From JADLHS01 sp036274115 (GTDB lineage Bacteria; Verrucomicrobiota; Verrucomicrobiia; Limisphaerales; JADLHS01): a DNA stretch of 64,000 nucleotides. The position numbers and the translations under genes were made by a program. Below, piece after piece: positions 52,177-60,678 of this stretch. How positions within the stretch are numbered: position 1 is the first letter of the stretch; the number at the start of each line of letters is the position of its first letter. The stretch lies in contig DASUGI010000078.1 of NCBI GenBank assembly GCA_036274115.1, positions 1-64,000 on the forward strand, written 5' to 3'. Below the pieces are notes generated by a model. It ran no database searches and was not told where the DNA came from. It saw only the letters and a program-made list of their open reading frames with translations.

Positions 52177-54435
52177 TCAATTGTCCGCTTGCTCGTAAAC
52201 CACTGAATTGTCCGTCACCTCAAATTGCGCCAGACGCTTGTTCAGTTCCGCTGACAGCGCCAGCAATTGCTCGCTCGTCGAGCGGGTTTCTCGCACCTTC
52301 ACCGCCGCGTCGGCCACCACCTGATTGATGGTTTCTACCGTCGCCAACATCTCTTGCGTCCTCGTCGCCTGCTGACTGGCGGATTGATTAATCTGCGAAA
52401 CCAACTCGGATGACTCGGTGCTCACATTCACTATGTTCTCCAGTGTGCCTCCGGCCGATTGGGCCGCTTTCGCGCCCGCTTCCACTTCCTGCGTTTGCGT
52501 TTCCATTTGTGCCACGGCTTCGCCGGTTTCCTTTTGTATGTCGCTCACCAGTTTCTCAATCTGGTTGGTCAAGGTCTTGGTGCGATCGGCCAGGCTGCGC
52601 ACTTGTTCGGCCACGATGGTAAACCCTCGGCCTTGTTCTCCGGCCCGCGCCGCTTCGATGGAGGCGTTGAGCGCCAACATGTCCGTCTTGGCGGATATGT
52701 CGCCGATGACTTTCACGATGCCGGAGATTTCCATCGAGCGGTCTCCCAGCCGCTTGATCTTCTTGGCGTTGGCTTGCGTGTTTTCCCGTATCTTCTCCAT
52801 GCCTTTGATGACTTCACGCACGGCTTTCGCCCCTTGCTCGGCGGCTTTGCGCCCGTTCTCGGCGGCTTGCGTCGCGGCCTGACAGTTCTCCAGCACTTTC
52901 TGCGCTTTGCCGTTCAAGTCGCGTACGCCTTCGCTGGTGTTGAGGATTTCCTGCGTTTGCTTTTGTTCGCCCTTTTCCAATTCCGCTGCCACGGTGCTGA
53001 TGCCCGTGGAGGCGGCGGCCACTTGGTCGGACGCGCTCTTCGCGTTGGCGATGATTCCTCCCACGTTTTCCAACATCAAATTCAACGCGTCGCATACGTT
53101 GCCCAGCACGCCTTCGCTCACCCGGGCGCGCACTCCCAGCTTGCCGTCGGAGGCGTCGCTCACCACTACCAGCAATTCCTGGATGTTGGCCTGGAGCCGC
53201 TTGTTCTCGGCTTCAATGCCGGCCTGGGCCTTCTGCCGGGTGGCGATCATGGTGTTGAATCCATTGGCCAGCGCGCCGATCTCGTCGTCGGCCAGCACGG
53301 GGGCGCGCACGTTGGTGTCGCCCCGGGCGATGCGCGCGGTGGCTTGCATGAGGCCGGTGAGGGGCCGCACGATGCTGCGCGCTACGAAGAAGGCGGCGGT
53401 GACTCCGGCGCCGAGGGCGAGTACGATGCCCAGCAGCGTCAACCAGCGCGTGGTGCGATAGGAACTGGCGCGGTTACCCAGCAACACGTCCAGTTCGTCC
53501 GCGGAGGCTTTCCACAGTTTATACGCAGCGGCGCGGGCATTCTGACCGGCCGTCACAAACGCGTCGGCGCCCACGCTGCCGGGGCTGGCGGCCGCGGTGG
53601 TGAGTAGCGCGAGGAAGTCGCGATTGGCGGTATTGTAGGTTTGCAGCGGTTCAGAAAGGTTGCGCTGCAACGTGGGGCTCGGGCCGAAGCATTTTGCGTC
53701 GTAGGTGAGGGATTTGTTGACGCCGGCATTGATGCGGTCCACGTCGGCGTCCTTCAACAGCGCGGCGTAGGCGGTGAATTGGGCGAGTTCCTTGGGGGTG
53801 ACGCTGTTTTTTTCTTTGCGGAGGACTTCGTTGCCGTAGGTGATGATGGTGGCCAGGCGTTCCTGGGTTTGTGGCAGCGCGAGCAGGGTGATGTCCATCA
53901 AATAGTAGGAATCGAGGTCGGGATCGAGGATGAGGTTGGAGGTGTCGCCCGCATGGTCGATCATGCCGCGCACGGCTGCGATGAGTTGTTTGTGTTGTTC
54001 GACGGAGTCGCCCGAGGTGGCGGCGCTGGCTTTGAGTTTTTGCCAGTTGGCTTTGAGGTGGCGCGGCTCGAGGCCATCGCGCTTGGCGGCGCTGAGGCCT
54101 TTTTCGGTGAACTGAAGGTCGTTACCGTATTTGGCGGCGGCGGCTTCGAGATCGACGAAGATCTGGTCGATTTGGACCTGCTTTTCGAGCATCATGGCTT
54201 TGGCGGCCTGGTCGCCGCGCGCGACGGCGCTGGCGTACCATTGGTGCTGCGGTAGGGCGTCGAGCAAAGCCTGCAGGGGCCGCTGGAAGGCGTTACCCTT
54301 CTTTTCCTGGACGGCAAAGTTGATGTCTTTGTTGACGCCTTTGATGGTGGCGAAGAACGTCACAGCGACGAGCGGCAGGGCGATCCCGCAGACCATCAGC
54401 ACGAGCTTGTGCGTCACTTTGAGTTTCTTGAGCAT
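52177..54435 (-). CDS. Methyl-accepting chemotaxis protein (PilJ-like)
   Basis: The 752-residue protein has a membrane helix at about 11-30, a periplasmic helical sensor domain (about 31-335, with the LILDPDLDSYYLMD segment seen in many MCP sensor domains), a second membrane helix at about 340-360, a HAMP domain and a long cytoplasmic coiled coil. The signalling tip reads DMLALNASIEAARAGEQGRGF, close to the conserved CheA/CheW contact site. No CheR-binding pentapeptide ends the chain. It probably feeds the giant CheA. The gene begins just after cheW (32-base gap). The ligand is unknown. Confidence 0.92.
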   Translation of the reverse strand: MLKKLKVTHKLVLMVCGIALPLVAVTFFATIKGVNKDINFAVQEKKGNAFQRPLQALLDALPQHQWYASAVARGDQAAKAMMLEKQVQIDQIFVDLEAAAAKYGNDLQFTEKGLSAAKRDGLEPRHLKANWQKLKASAATSGDSVEQHKQLIAAVRGMIDHAGDTSNLILDPDLDSYYLMDITLLALPQTQERLATIITYGNEVLRKEKNSVTPKELAQFTAYAALLKDADVDRINAGVNKSLTYDAKCFGPSPTLQRNLSEPLQTYNTANRDFLALLTTAAASPGSVGADAFVTAGQNARAAAYKLWKASADELDVLLGNRASSYRTTRWLTLLGIVLALGAGVTAAFFVARSIVRPLTGLMQATARIARGDTNVRAPVLADDEIGALANGFNTMIATRQKAQAGIEAENKRLQANIQELLVVVSDASDGKLGVRARVSEGVLGNVCDALNLMLENVGGIIANAKSASDQVAAASTGISTVAAELEKGEQKQTQEILNTSEGVRDLNGKAQKVLENCQAATQAAENGRKAAEQGAKAVREVIKGMEKIRENTQANAKKIKRLGDRSMEISGIVKVIGDISAKTDMLALNASIEAARAGEQGRGFTIVAEQVRSLADRTKTLTNQIEKLVSDIQKETGEAVAQMETQTQEVEAGAKAAQSAGGTLENIVNVSTESSELVSQINQSASQQATRTQEMLATVETINQVVADAAVKVRETRSTSEQLLALSAELNKRLAQFEVTDNSVVYEQADN

Positions 54436-54467
54436 AATCGTTTTGGGTTAGGGCTTACGGCGGTTGA

Positions 54468-55022
54468 TTAAAGGGTTTTAGGGTCCGAGTTCCGGGTTTC
54501 AGGTTTCACGTTCTGAGTTTGCGGTTCAGCGGCGCTTGAACCTGGAGCTTGCAACTTGGAAGTCGGAACGGCTGGTCCTGCCTCCGTCAGTTTGAGGCTC
54601 TGACTGAGGCAGGCCTCCAGGCGGTCGAGATGAATGACGTGAAAGCGGCCGTAGTCGGTGTGGGCTTCGACATCGAGCGCGGGAAGGAGCGCGGCGTTTT
54701 CCAATGGTGTAAACGTGCTGGCATCGGCTTCCACGGTGTCGATCTTTTGTCCGCTGGTGGCAAAACGGAGGTTGCCGCGTTCGACGATGACGGCACGATC
54801 GTCGCGACCGGGAGCAGCAGGCGTTTCCTTCGCGCCAACGAACGGCGAGAGGTCCAGGTACGGCAGCACCTGACCGCGCAGGTTGAACAAACCGTGCACA
54901 AACTGCGGTGTCAACGGGATCGGCGTCGGCACCACGAGATGGTGCTCGACGATTTCGCGCACATAGGTCAGCTCGATTGCGACCCGGCGCTCGCCAACGT
55001 TGAAGACGCAGTAGGAGGTCAT
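54468..55022 (-). CDS. CheW-like coupling protein (PilI-like) with repeat-derived tail
   Basis: The 184-residue protein has a CheW domain in residues 1-145: YVREIVEHHLVVPTPIPLTP, HGLFNLRGQVLPYLDLSPFVG and FHVIHLDRLEACLS. It couples the MCP to CheA. The last ~35 residues (SKLQAPGSSAAEPQTQN and on) are encoded by an F4 heptamer repeat and have no domain character, so the native C-terminus appears to have been replaced or extended by the repeat. The gene sits between the MCP and cheY genes. Confidence 0.88.
   Translation of the reverse strand: MTSYCVFNVGERRVAIELTYVREIVEHHLVVPTPIPLTPQFVHGLFNLRGQVLPYLDLSPFVGAKETPAAPGRDDRAVIVERGNLRFATSGQKIDTVEADASTFTPLENAALLPALDVEAHTDYGRFHVIHLDRLEACLSQSLKLTEAGPAVPTSKLQAPGSSAAEPQTQNVKPETRNSDPKTL
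54482..54562. repeat. F4 heptamer repeat forming the 3' end of cheW
   Basis: The left arm is seven heptamers of the GTTTCAG type (GGTCCGA GTTCCGG, then five more); the right arm is TTGAACC TGGAGCT TGCAACT TGGAAGT in inverted sense. Nearly all of it is coding sequence of cheW on the minus strand. Confidence 0.8.
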
Positions 55023-55031
55023 AGGTGCACA

Positions 55032-55113
55032 AGAATCGGTGAGTCCGAGAAACGGCGAGTCGGCGACTGTCGCCGTTTCTCCGCTTCGCTGGTTCCCCGT
55101 TTCGCTGATGTTT
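55032..55113. repeat. F1 repeat between cheW and cheY
   Basis: It includes GAAACGGCGAGTCGGCGAC followed by its near inverse TGTCGCCGTTTCTCC, and right-arm units GGTTCCCC GTTTCGCT. It occupies most of the 97-base gap. Confidence 0.75.
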
Positions 55114-55119
55114 CCTTCT

Positions 55120-55482
55120 TCATGGCACGAAAGCTTTGATGGCTTCCGCCAACGACTCCGGCGTGAACGGCTTGGTCACAAACCGGTTCGCGCCTTGTTT
55201 CTCCGCCCAGAACTTGTCGCTGTCCTGGTTTTTGGAAGTGACCATGATCACCGGCGTCTTCGCCAACTCCGGGTCCTTTTTGATCTTCCGACAGGTGTTA
55301 AACCCGTCGAGCTTGGGCATCACGACATCCAACAGGATGAGCGCAGGTTTGATGGATTTTGCCTTGGCAATGCAGGTTTCACCGTCGGCGACCGTCTCGG
55401 CCACGTGCCCCAGACTTTGCACCACGCTGGCCATCAACGCGGCTTCGCTCGGCGTGTCATCGGCAATCAATATGGTTGGCAT
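55120..55482 (-). CDS. CheY-like single-domain response regulator (PilH/PilG-like)
   Basis: The 120-residue protein is a bare receiver domain. Asp8, Asp9, the phospho-acceptor Asp52, Thr82 and Lys104 are all in place. It probably receives phosphate from the giant CheA and acts on the pilus machine, as PilG/PilH do in Pseudomonas; that link is inferred from the cluster. It lies between the REC-PATAN gene and cheW. Confidence 0.93.
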   Translation of the reverse strand: MPTILIADDTPSEAALMASVVQSLGHVAETVADGETCIAKAKSIKPALILLDVVMPKLDGFNTCRKIKKDPELAKTPVIMVTSKNQDSDKFWAEKQGANRFVTKPFTPESLAEAIKAFVP

Positions 55483-55514
55483 AATTGTTTTGGGTTGAGG
55501 ATTCAGAATTTCAC

Positions 55515-56738
55515 TTATGCGGCCTGCAACAGGCTGGCCGGCCAGTAATCAAAAATTTCAAGGCACAGGAATCGGTGCAGAATGCGCTGAGCCGTATCCA
55601 CGTCCACGCGCATTCCTTCGGCAATCTTCGCTAGTGAGTTGGTCGGGCTGATCAATCCGGCAAACGCCAACTCTTCATCGCTCAAAGGAATCTGTTGAAT
55701 GCGTTCGTAGCCTTTGCGCGTGTAAGCGGGTATACCGGTGGGCTCTCCCCAGGCCATCGCACTGCGAAAATCATTGCCCACATATCGCAACGTCTCCATC
55801 GCCCATTCACTCATCGTGCCGTTAAACGGGGATAGACCCGCCGTCAGCGGGGGCAGCGTCGCGTTGGCTTCAAACTTGAAGTGCGCTCGCGGTGCGGTCC
55901 ACAGATGCGCAAACAATCGAAGCCCCTGTTGCTGACACAAATTAAACGCGTCCATCGCCGACATCAGCCCTTGCTCCGCAAATTGCATGAAGATGGGTGA
56001 ACCGGTCTCGGCCTGGTGACGTCCGGTCTTCGCCGCAATCGCCGTTTGCTCCGCCGTGAGCTTGAAGTTGCTGCCACGCAGATACGCCGCCGCATCGCGC
56101 AGTGTCACCAGCACGGGCCGTCCGGAGACCACGTAGAGTTCCAGGGGCTTGGCGCCGAAGTTCACTCGCAGACAGCCAGTGAGTTGGTCCTGTTCCAACG
56201 CCAGCAATACCGAGATGAGCGAAAATTGACTCGTGTCGCCCGCCAGGCCGAAGTCTGCCTTCACGGCGGAGATCGGCGCGGCGGCCATCGCTTTGGTGAG
56301 CATGGCGGTGTGGCCACTCCGGGTCTTGCCACCGGCTGCCGCCGCGCTGCGGGGCGCCGAGGCTACTTCGCGCAGGCTGTGCGCTACCGTGGCACAGAGC
56401 AGTTCCGGCGTGAAGGGTTTGGCAATCGCTTTGATGACGTTTTCGAATTGTTCCTGCGTGCGCTTGATGTCGGCCGCACTGCTGCTCATGAGCACCACGG
56501 GCAGGCCCGCCGTCCTGGTGTCGCCTTGCAAACGTCGGCAGACTTCGTCGCCTTTCATGTCCGGCAACACGAAGTCCAGCAAGATCAGGTCGGGCAGTTC
56601 TCGCGCCGCCAGCGTCAGGCCTTCGGTGCCGTCTTTGGCCAGCACGATCTGGTATTCGGCGGATTGCTTGGCCAGACAGCGCTGGATGAATTCGCGCAGG
56701 GTCAGGCTGTCGTCGATGGCGAGAATTTTTTGCTTCAT
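55515..56738 (-). CDS. Receiver-PATAN response regulator
   Basis: The ATG at 56738 (MKQKILAIDDSLTLREF) is chosen because it starts right at the receiver; the frame upstream runs into the repeat at 56752-56879. The receiver (1-125, phospho-acceptor Asp55) is followed by an Ala-rich linker and a PATAN/DUF4388-like domain (about 165-240: SLISVLLALEQDQLTGCLRV ... ELYVVSGRPVLVTL). A helical C-terminal region of about 160 residues with a winged-helix-like end (AEGMRVDVDTAQRILHRFL) remains. Receiver-PATAN proteins act in type IV pilus motility systems such as cyanobacterial PatA/PixG; a similar output here is inferred. Confidence 0.82.
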   Translation of the reverse strand: MKQKILAIDDSLTLREFIQRCLAKQSAEYQIVLAKDGTEGLTLAARELPDLILLDFVLPDMKGDEVCRRLQGDTRTAGLPVVLMSSSAADIKRTQEQFENVIKAIAKPFTPELLCATVAHSLREVASAPRSAAAAGGKTRSGHTAMLTKAMAAAPISAVKADFGLAGDTSQFSLISVLLALEQDQLTGCLRVNFGAKPLELYVVSGRPVLVTLRDAAAYLRGSNFKLTAEQTAIAAKTGRHQAETGSPIFMQFAEQGLMSAMDAFNLCQQQGLRLFAHLWTAPRAHFKFEANATLPPLTAGLSPFNGTMSEWAMETLRYVGNDFRSAMAWGEPTGIPAYTRKGYERIQQIPLSDEELAFAGLISPTNSLAKIAEGMRVDVDTAQRILHRFLCLEIFDYWPASLLQAA

Positions 56739-56751
56739 GGCTGGGGAAGGA

Positions 56752-56879
56752 AACGGCGAATCTGCGAATCGGCGAAGGGGCGAATTGGCGAAGGGGCAAC
56801 AGTCGTCCACCCTCCGTAGCAGAGCCACTGCGAAGGACGGGCCGTTTCGCCGTCTCGCCGTTTCGCCGTTTCGTCTCGT
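56752..56879. repeat. Composite F1 repeat between the two REC-PATAN genes
   Basis: The outer F1 arms (GGCGAATC-type octamers from 56755; GTTTCGCC GTCTCGCC and related from 56843) enclose the GTAGCAGAG element in the opposite orientation to that at 52001-52132. The two composites share outer arms in the same orientation but inner cores inverted. Confidence 0.85.
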
Positions 56880-56906
56880 CTATTGTAATTCGGTTTCATG
56901 ATTATC

Positions 56907-57686
56907 TCAGGTGGCCAGCGGGGCCGCTTCGTCGATGCGTTGGGCGGCATTCAGCAGCAGTCCTTGCCAGCCGACGTTGATGGTGCGGGGCGGGGGCTGG
57001 GTGACTTGCTGTTCTTTGATGCGACCGCCTTTCCAGCGCAGGATTTGTTCGACGGCGGCTTCCCCGACGCATTCCGGGCTTTCGGCGTGAATGATTTCGC
57101 CGTTTTCAAAATAGATCTTGCCGATTCCTTTGGGGGAAACGACTTGAAGGACGAGGGTGGCGCTGGCCAGGCACTTGAGTTGGATGATGTCCAGGACGGA
57201 GAGGCACGTGAGTGACACGGCAAAGGAGCCGTCGGGATTCTGGAGGGCGGTGCCGTGGTCGATGCTTTCGTAGTGGGCGCGGACGAGTTGGACGATTTCC
57301 GCGGTGTCCACCGGCTTTTGCCGGTAGAGCAGGACGCCCAGTTCCCGGGTTTGTTCTTCCTGCTGGGGCAGGGCGGCGGAGGTGACCATCATGACGCGCG
57401 CGTCCGGAAAGAGGGTGCGCACGTCGCACAGAAAATCGATCCCGTCGCCGTCGGGCAGATTGACGTCGAGGATGAAGAAGTGAATTTTGAATTCCGAGAG
57501 GAGCAGTTGCGCCTCTGCCACGCTGCGGGCGGTGAGGATCTCGGCGTCGGGCAAGCCGGTGCGCAGGGCCTTGGTGACAATTGTCGTGAGACAAATGTCG
57601 TCGTCGAGGACGAGCACGCAGAATTTTTCAGTTTTTGTCACGGCTTTGAGACAGGTTTCCCGCTCCCGCCCCGCGGGACGGCCCAT
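56907..57686 (-). CDS. Receiver-PATAN response regulator (second)
   Basis: The 259-residue protein has an N-terminal receiver with Asp28-Asp-Asp30, phospho-acceptor Asp74 (FILDVNLPDG) and a Lys in YRQKPVD. A PATAN/DUF4388-like domain follows (about 165-255: VLDIIQLKCLASATLVLQV, GKIYFENGEIIHAESPECVGEAAVEQIL). A GTG at 57641 would give a start closer to the receiver and is a real alternative. It is probably the first gene of the chemosensory operon. Its receiver-PATAN plan is shared with the next gene, suggesting an old duplication. Confidence 0.83.
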   Translation of the reverse strand: MGRPAGRERETCLKAVTKTEKFCVLVLDDDICLTTIVTKALRTGLPDAEILTARSVAEAQLLLSEFKIHFFILDVNLPDGDGIDFLCDVRTLFPDARVMMVTSAALPQQEEQTRELGVLLYRQKPVDTAEIVQLVRAHYESIDHGTALQNPDGSFAVSLTCLSVLDIIQLKCLASATLVLQVVSPKGIGKIYFENGEIIHAESPECVGEAAVEQILRWKGGRIKEQQVTQPPPRTINVGWQGLLLNAAQRIDEAAPLAT

Positions 57687-57952
57687 TAATCCGACACCGC
57701 GGGATACAACTTGTACGGCTTCGCTGTCTCAAAGCACGCGCTTTGCCATGCCCCGGGGATTGTCCCAGTACGCCGCAGAGAATGGCGCGCGACGAGTGAA
57801 GTGCTCCGACTCCGGGGAGGGATTGAGCGGTTCCGCCCGCCAGCAGCGCGCGCGGGGTGTTGGGGATTTTAAGTTCGGAAAAGGCCGGATTGAACGGCAT
57901 ATGGACACTTAGTCATGGAACTGGGCAGTTCGATGAGGGAAGTCCAAATGGG
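57687..57952. other. 266-base gap upstream of the chemosensory operon
   Basis: This gap separates the second REC-PATAN gene from the ftsK stop. It must hold the promoter of the chemosensory operon. A weak minus-strand frame (57628-57900) overlaps the REC-PATAN gene and lacks domain character. No hairpin or terminator stood out. Confidence 0.4.
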
Positions 57953-60607
57953 TTACTGCAGGGTCTGCTCAGGCTGGCCGACATCCAAATCGATCAGAAT
58001 GTCGCGTGGCTCGGCGCCTTTGCTCGGGCCGACGATGCCGCGGTTCTCCAACTCGTCCATGATGCGCGCGGCCCGCCCATAGCCCAATCGCAACCGGCGT
58101 TGCAGGAGCGACACGCTGGCCTTTTGTTCGCTGCGGATGACTTCGATGCATTGCTGCACGATCTCCTCGTCTTCATCAATGCCGCTCTCGTCGCCAAAGC
58201 TGCTGGTCGGTTTCGAAAGTTGTTGATGAATCTCCATCTCGTAGCTGGGCTTCGCCTGTTTCGCGATGAAGTCCACCACGCTTTGAATCTCGTGATCGGT
58301 GATCAACGCGCCCTGCGCTCGAATCAATTTCGCCGAACCGGGCGGCAGGTAAAGCATGTCGCCTTTGCCAAGGAGTTTGTCCGCCCCCATGGCGTCGAGA
58401 ATGGTGCGCGAGTCCACTTTGGCCGCGACTTGAAAGGCGATGCGCGCGGGGATGTTGGCTTTAATGACACCCGTGATGACGTCCACGGACGGGCGTTGGG
58501 TGGCGACGATGCAATGGATTCCCGCGGCGCGCGCCATTTGGGTGATGCGGGCAATGGCCATTTCGACGTCGGCGGGCGCGACCAACATGAGGTCGGCCAA
58601 CTCGTCGATGATCACGACGATGTAACTGAGTTTCTCGGGAATGACGATGTCTTCCTCGCGCGGCACCACAATCTCTTCGTCCACCTCCACAGCAAAACCT
58701 TCCGCACCCGGCTCCACCTTTTCCTTCTTCGACTTGAGGGGCAACTCCAGTTCCTGTTGCGGCAGAGGCTTGTTCTTGGGACGCGAGTTGAACGTGCCAA
58801 TGTTGCGGACGCCGACCCGCGCAAAAATCTGGTAACGCTTCTCCATCTCATTGACGACCCAACGCAAGGCGAGAATCACCTTCTTCGGATCGGTCACCAC
58901 CGGCACAACCAGATGCGGCAAGACGTTGTATTGCTGCAACTCCACCACCTTCGGATCGATCATCACGAAGCGCAGTTGGTCCGGCGTGAACTTGTAGAGC
59001 AGCGATGCGATGATGGCATTGATGCAAACGGATTTGCCCGAGCCGGTGCTACCCGCGATCAGCAAATGCGGCATCTCCGCGAGATCGCCCACAATCGGAT
59101 GACCGTAAACGTCCTTACCCAGCGCAATCGGAATCTTGGCCTTGCTCGCGCGCCATTCATCGGCTTCGAACAAGTCACGCATGATGACCTTGGTCTTAAC
59201 CGGGTTCGGCACTTCGACGCCTACGGAACTTTTGCCCGGCACGGGCGCAAGAATGTGAATGCGTTCGGCCTTAAGCGCGGCGGCGAGGTTGTTGTTGAGC
59301 GCCTGAATTTTTTCCAGCTTCACGCCCGGCGCCGGATGCAATTCGTAGCGAGTGATCGTCGGGCCTTTGGTGATGTCGCCGAGTTCAACCGGAATATCGA
59401 ACTGCGCCAGGGTTTGCTGCATCAGCCGGGCGTTGGCCAATAGTTCTTCTTTGGACTCCGTGGGCTTCGCGTTGAGATCAGGCAGTTGTAAAAACTCGAG
59501 CGTGGGCAACTGGTAATTGCCGATGATCGGCGTGGAGGCGACGGTAATCGGCTTCTTGACCTTCTTGGGCCGTGCGGGTGTGATCCCGGTAATGTTGATC
59601 TGCGGCTCCGGCTTGGGCTGAGCGGGTTTCGTATCCGCATCCGCCGCGGGTTTGCTTTCACCCTCAACTGTGGACAGCGATTTCTCTTCAGATTTTGTTT
59701 CCGCTGATTTCTTCTCTTCCGTCTTCCCAAGAATATCTGCCGTGGTGGCGGCGCCGAGTTCGCGCGGAGAGATAACCTCGCCTTCGTCCGCAGGAAGAAT
59801 CTCCTTGGCCGGCTCGGCAGCAGGCTTCCTGGCGCGGGTTGGTTTGAGCTGTGGAACACTGAGATCGCGAACATTGGGCTCCGGCACGGGCTTCATGTCC
59901 TGACCGAGACCCGACCGGGCAACTTCCTGTTCCAATTCCTTCTTTTTCTTTTCGAGTTCGCGGGCACGACGCTCAAGTACCGCTTCCTCCGGATCGGCGG
60001 CAGGTTTGGATTTCGTCGAGATGGCTGGTAAAGGTTCGCTGTCAAGCCAGCCACGCAGCCACAGACCGAGTCGGAAATTTGTCAGGCACAGAACGGCAAT
60101 CAAACTCAACGTCGCATAGACGATGATGGCCCCCACTCTGCCAAGCATCCAAAGCGCATACTCGAAGGTCACAAATCCCAGGGCGCCACCCGCGCTGTTT
60201 GTTGCCAGCCGCACATGAATCTGCCCGGTCAGCTTCGCATCCCACATGATGTGCAGTAAACCCGTCAGCGATACCAACAACATCGCCGCCCAAAGAATGC
60301 TCCATTTGGAACGCTCCCGCAGGTAGCCGAGGAAATTGAACAAGTAGGCCACGCCAAAAGCGGCGAACAAGACGGGCACGATGTAAGCCGTCACGCCAAA
60401 CGCAATAAAGAAAATCCAGGCAAAGTGCGCTCCGAGCCAGCCAATCCAATTGTGCAGCGGCTTGTTGGGCGACGTCGTCAACCCTGAGATGTCATTGCGA
60501 TCAAACGAGAGCTGCGCAAACAAAAGCAACGCCGCCGCCGCCAGCAACACAATGCCGATGACGTCTGCAAAGCCGTGATGCGATTCTGAAGAGCCTTTCC
60601 TTGCCAC
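57953..60607 (-). CDS. ftsK: DNA translocase FtsK/SpoIIIE
   Basis: The 884-residue protein has four hydrophobic segments in residues 15-185, a charged Glu/Lys/Pro linker (about 200-390) and the FtsK motor: an alpha domain (FDIPVELGDITKGPTITRYELHP), a Walker A motif AGSTGSGKS with Lys525, a Walker B region (YIVVIIDELADLML) and a MARAAGIHCIVATQRPSVDV block. A C-terminal gamma winged helix (RRLRLGYGRAARIMDELE ... IVGPSKG) binds polar DNA sequences. It pumps chromosomal DNA through the division septum. The linker is shorter than in Escherichia coli FtsK. Confidence 0.95.
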   Translation of the reverse strand: MARKGSSESHHGFADVIGIVLLAAAALLLFAQLSFDRNDISGLTTSPNKPLHNWIGWLGAHFAWIFFIAFGVTAYIVPVLFAAFGVAYLFNFLGYLRERSKWSILWAAMLLVSLTGLLHIMWDAKLTGQIHVRLATNSAGGALGFVTFEYALWMLGRVGAIIVYATLSLIAVLCLTNFRLGLWLRGWLDSEPLPAISTKSKPAADPEEAVLERRARELEKKKKELEQEVARSGLGQDMKPVPEPNVRDLSVPQLKPTRARKPAAEPAKEILPADEGEVISPRELGAATTADILGKTEEKKSAETKSEEKSLSTVEGESKPAADADTKPAQPKPEPQINITGITPARPKKVKKPITVASTPIIGNYQLPTLEFLQLPDLNAKPTESKEELLANARLMQQTLAQFDIPVELGDITKGPTITRYELHPAPGVKLEKIQALNNNLAAALKAERIHILAPVPGKSSVGVEVPNPVKTKVIMRDLFEADEWRASKAKIPIALGKDVYGHPIVGDLAEMPHLLIAGSTGSGKSVCINAIIASLLYKFTPDQLRFVMIDPKVVELQQYNVLPHLVVPVVTDPKKVILALRWVVNEMEKRYQIFARVGVRNIGTFNSRPKNKPLPQQELELPLKSKKEKVEPGAEGFAVEVDEEIVVPREEDIVIPEKLSYIVVIIDELADLMLVAPADVEMAIARITQMARAAGIHCIVATQRPSVDVITGVIKANIPARIAFQVAAKVDSRTILDAMGADKLLGKGDMLYLPPGSAKLIRAQGALITDHEIQSVVDFIAKQAKPSYEMEIHQQLSKPTSSFGDESGIDEDEEIVQQCIEVIRSEQKASVSLLQRRLRLGYGRAARIMDELENRGIVGPSKGAEPRDILIDLDVGQPEQTLQ

Positions 60608-60678
60608 GTCCGGAGTTTAACTTACCAGCCAGCGGGTTCAATGGTGAAAAAGTTTGTCTCGCATCGCTTTTCCCAAGT

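Noticed and set aside
57628..57900. A 90-codon minus-strand gene upstream of the chemosensory operon
   Set aside because: It overlaps the start of the REC-PATAN gene and has no domain or clear ribosome-binding site; only the gap itself is recorded.
57857..59443. A 528-codon plus-strand open frame opposite ftsK
   Set aside because: It is antisense to clear FtsK motor motifs, is His/Arg/Val-rich with no domain, and is a by-product of GC-rich codon use.
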